Assembly: GCF_004216915.1 (NCBI RefSeq)
Contig: NZ_SGXD01000002.1
Location: 806,001 to 870,000 of the forward strand
DNA: 64,000 nucleotides
Reading direction: 5' to 3'
Source of the DNA: Motilibacter rhizosphaerae
GTDB taxonomy: Bacteria; Actinomycetota; Actinomycetes; Motilibacterales; Motilibacteraceae
This document shows positions 61,935 to 64,000 of the stretch, piece after piece. The first letter of the stretch is position 1; each line of letters opens with the position of its first letter. Made by a program: the position numbers and the translations under genes. Under the pieces are notes generated by a model. It did no database searches and had not been told where the DNA came from. It worked only from the letters and a program-made list of their open reading frames with translations.

Positions 61935-63082
61935 CGCGCGTCCAGGGCGGTGCGCGCCTTGAGCTCGTCGATCGCCGGGATCGGGGTCGGGTCGACGCCC
62001 GTCGCGAGCGCGAGGTACGTGCTGGCGAAGTCCCCGAGGGCGACGAGCGAGGCGAGCTGCTGGACCGGGCTCGCGCCGGTCGCGCGCAGGACGGTCGTGG
62101 CGATCCCGCGCTGCTCGGCGACGGCCTGCAGCGCGCCGGCGCGCACCGCGACCCGCGGGTGCTCGTCGTCGGCGCGGAGGAGGACGGGGCGCAGGGAGAT
62201 CCCGGCCGGGTCGTCGAAGGGGTCGCGGAAGACGTCGTCGACCGCGCCGCCGGCGTACGGGCCGTCGAAGGCGACGACCTGGTTGTGGCCGACCTCCGGC
62301 ACGTCGCCGAGGACGGCCGGCAGCTTCGCGTTCTCGGCCAGCTGCCCGACCAGCCGGTACGCGGCGGCGGACGCCACGCTCGACGCGCCCCAGACCAGCG
62401 GCAGCCGGCCGGCCAGCGCGAGCGCGAGGTCCTTGGCCGGGTTCTCCCCCAGCGGCACCGACGGCGCGAGCGCCGTGGCGGTGGCGTCCAGCGCGTCGGC
62501 CGTGGCGAGCAGGTCGGCCTCGGGGACCGTCGCGAGCCCGAGCGCGTCGGCCAGCACCAGCAGCGGGACCGACAGCGCCCACAGGTTGGCCCGGGGCAGC
62601 CGCCCACCGGCGTCGACCGGGACGTGGCGGGCGCGGGCCTGCTCGCCGTAGCGGTGCAGCGGCGAGCCGGCGGCGCCGACGGTCACGAGCCGGCAGCCCC
62701 GCCGGGCGGCCTCCTCCACGACCAGCAGGGTCTCCTCGGTGCGCCCGCTGCACGAGACGGCCACCACGAGGTCGAGCGGCCCGACCCAGCCGGGGAGCAC
62801 GACGTCGCGCACGCCCACGACGGGGACGGGGCAGCGCGTGCCGGTGGCGGCCGCGAGCACGGACCCCGCCGTCCCGGACCCGCCCACGCCGGCGACGACG
62901 AGGCTGCGCGGGCGGCCCTCCGCCGCGACCGCGGCGAGCCCGGCCTCTGCGCTGGTGCGGAGCGCCGCGCGGACCTGCGCCCCGGCCGAGGCGCAGGCCA
63001 GCAGCATCCCGCCGTGGTCCGCCGCGGCGAGCGCGGAGGGGTCGTCGAGCAGCGCGTCGTCGGCGACGAGCGTGCCGGTCAC
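61931..63082 (-). CDS. SIS-domain phosphosugar isomerase (phosphoglucose/phosphomannose isomerase-like)
   Basis: 383 residues from GTG. N-terminal SIS domain with VAGVGGSGTAGSVLAAATG (about 60-78) and SCSGRTEETL (about 110-119); the C-terminal bact-PGI domain contains NPAKDLALALAGRLPLVWG and VPEVGHNQVVAFDGPYAGG, the signature of bifunctional glucose/mannose-6-phosphate isomerases. It sits between manB and the Trm112-like gene, as the Rv3256c-type gene does in mycobacteria, so it probably supplies mannose-6-phosphate for ManB. GTGA overlaps on both sides. Confidence 0.92.
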   Translation of the reverse strand: MTGTLVADDALLDDPSALAAADHGGMLLACASAGAQVRAALRTSAEAGLAAVAAEGRPRSLVVAGVGGSGTAGSVLAAATGTRCPVPVVGVRDVVLPGWVGPLDLVVAVSCSGRTEETLLVVEEAARRGCRLVTVGAAGSPLHRYGEQARARHVPVDAGGRLPRANLWALSVPLLVLADALGLATVPEADLLATADALDATATALAPSVPLGENPAKDLALALAGRLPLVWGASSVASAAAYRLVGQLAENAKLPAVLGDVPEVGHNQVVAFDGPYAGGAVDDVFRDPFDDPAGISLRPVLLRADDEHPRVAVRAGALQAVAEQRGIATTVLRATGASPVQQLASLVALGDFASTYLALATGVDPTPIPAIDELKARTALDAR

Positions 63083-63261
63083 GGCCGGCGCGCCTCGTCG
63101 AGGAGCAGGACGGGGATGCCGTCGCGGACGGGGTAGGCGAGCCCGCAGCGCGTGCAGACGAGCTCACCGGCGGCCTCGTCGGCCCGCAGCGGCGCGGTGT
63201 CCTGGGGGCAGGCGAGGATCTCGAGGACCCAGGGCGCCACGCCGAGCGGGCCCGCCGTCAC
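63079..63261 (-). CDS. Trm112-like small zinc protein
   Basis: 60 residues from GTG. The entire protein is the Trm112/YcaR fold: LEILACPQDTAPLRAD....LVCTRCGLAYPVRDGIPVLLLDEARR, with three visible cysteines (CP, CxxC) for zinc or structure. Trm112-like proteins activate methyltransferases in eukaryotes; the bacterial role is not settled. It overlaps manB and the SIS gene by 4 nt each. Confidence 0.9.
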   Translation of the reverse strand: MTAGPLGVAPWVLEILACPQDTAPLRADEAAGELVCTRCGLAYPVRDGIPVLLLDEARRP

Positions 63262-64000
63262 GACTGCGCCCGCACGATCGCGAGCACCTCGTCGCGCAGC
63301 GCCTCCATCGCGGGGACGTCGGCCGCCTCGGCGTTGAGCCGGAGGAACGGCTCGGTGTTGGAGGGCCGCAGGTTGAACCACCAGTCGGGGTGCGTGACGG
63401 TCAGCCCGTCGAGGTGGTCGACGACGACGCCGTCGCGGCTGCCGAAGGCCTCCTCGACCGCCGCGCTGCGCTCCCGCGGGTCGGCCACGCGGCTGTTGAT
63501 CTCGCCCGACGCGACGTAGCGGGTGTACGCGGAGAGCAGCCCGCTGAGCGGCGTCCCCGCCGGCGCCTCGGCGAGCGCGGCGAGCGTGTGCAGCGCCGCG
63601 AGCATGCCGGAGTCGGCCTTCCAGAAGTCCCGGAAGTAGAAGTGGCCGGAGTGCTCGCCGCCGAAGATCGCGCCGTGCTCGGCCATGTCGCCCTTGATGA
63701 ACGAGTGGCCGACGCGCGAGCGCACGGGGCGCCCGCCGTGCTCGGTGATGATCTCGGGGACGGCGCGCGAGGTGATGAGGTTGTGGATCACGGCCGCGCC
63801 CGGCTCGCGGCGCAGCTCGCGCACCGCGACCAGCCCCGTGATGGCCGAGGGCGAGACGATCTCGCCGCGCTCGTCGACGACGAAGCAGCGGTCGGCGTCG
63901 CCGTCGAAGGCGAGGCCGATGTCGGCGCCGTGCTCGAGCACGGCCTTCTGCAGGTCGGCGACGTTGGCCGGCTCGAGGGGGTTGGCCTCGTGGTTGGGGA
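63258..64000 (-). CDS. manB: Phosphomannomutase/phosphoglucomutase (5' end outside window)
   Basis: Partial gene, about 247 C-terminal residues. Domains seen: sugar-phosphate domain part with FDGDADRCFVVDE (metal-binding DGDADR), GHSFIKGDM, GGEHSGHFYFRDFWKADSG (substrate loop) and the C-terminal phosphate loop LRPSNTEPFLRLNAEA. It converts mannose-6-phosphate to mannose-1-phosphate for GDP-mannose and glycan synthesis. The frame runs off the right edge with PNHEANPLEPANV, upstream of which the catalytic Ser would lie. Rv3257c-type gene order with the two following genes. Confidence 0.96.
   Translation of the reverse strand, partial: PNHEANPLEPANVADLQKAVLEHGADIGLAFDGDADRCFVVDERGEIVSPSAITGLVAVRELRREPGAAVIHNLITSRAVPEIITEHGGRPVRSRVGHSFIKGDMAEHGAIFGGEHSGHFYFRDFWKADSGMLAALHTLAALAEAPAGTPLSGLLSAYTRYVASGEINSRVADPRERSAAVEEAFGSRDGVVVDHLDGLTVTHPDWWFNLRPSNTEPFLRLNAEAADVPAMEALRDEVLAIVRAQS

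Overview
The window is very GC-rich DNA (my reading, not counted) with dense gene packing, mostly GTG starts and many 4-base GTGA/ATGA gene overlaps. That style, plus WhiB, PdtaS, MtrAB-LpqB, SecA with a nearby Rv3235-family gene, a large NAD-glutamate dehydrogenase and a SARP regulator, marks it as chromosomal DNA of a high-GC actinomycete. It is not a mycobacterium. A lineage near Frankiales, Kineosporiales or Motilibacter is possible, but the genus cannot be fixed from sequence alone. I see no rRNA, tRNA, prophage, insertion sequence or CRISPR array.

Layout. 1-2.4 kb: partial terD, a coiled-coil gene and a VOC protein. 2.5-8.1 kb: sulfur assimilation. A four-gene operon on the minus strand (cysteine desulfurase-like enzyme, cysQ, cysD, cysN) sits behind a SAM-IV-type riboswitch and converges on an APS kinase with an unexplained N-terminal half. 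8.3-12.2 kb: a biuret hydrolase-like/AtzH-like pair, a SigG-type sigma factor, an S4 protein, a small HExxH protein, an acetyltransferase and two crcB genes. 12.3-15.8 kb: anti-sigma factor plus SigF-type sigma factor, a lipid kinase and whiB1. 15.9-22.2 kb: pdtaS translationally coupled to a 1586-residue NAD-glutamate dehydrogenase. 22.2-30 kb: patatin, a lipoprotein/membrane protein pair, an orphan CpaB/CpaE-like pair with a small HTH gene, a LysM gene and an Rv3235-family gene. 30.1-46.5 kb: the conserved actinobacterial block mtrA-mtrB-lpqB-comF-hpf...secA, in which about 7 kb (drug-type ABC exporter, SARP regulator, YcaQ-type glycosylase, LuxR response regulator) separates hpf from secA. 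46.6-53.6 kb: a membrane protein and the DUF4129-DUF4350-MoxR-DUF58 operon, with SpoIIM and RDD genes alongside. 53.4-57.5 kb: merR-ahcY-ahcY paralogue-YczE. 57.5-60.8 kb: a LysE exporter and an amino-acid ABC importer. 60.9-64 kb: CDF transporter, SIS isomerase, Trm112-like protein and partial manB.

How the genes fit together. Several parts concern sulfur and methyl metabolism: SAM sensing over sulfate activation, PAP removal by CysQ, and S-adenosylhomocysteine hydrolysis under a MerR protein that overlaps ahcY. The second theme is envelope control: MtrAB/LpqB, SecA, LysM, MoxR/DUF58 and mannose activation by ManB and the SIS isomerase.

Most notable are a degenerate S-adenosylhomocysteine hydrolase paralogue beside the normal one, a long dyad that probably serves as the MerR operator, a SAM-IV riboswitch over a sulfate-activation operon, 26-bp tandem repeats of hairpins after the ABC importer, and a recurrent -10 hexamer about 6 nt before start codons that suggests leaderless transcription. 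I did not find one clear, wholly undescribed multi-gene system. The AHCY-paralogue locus is the best candidate for new biology.
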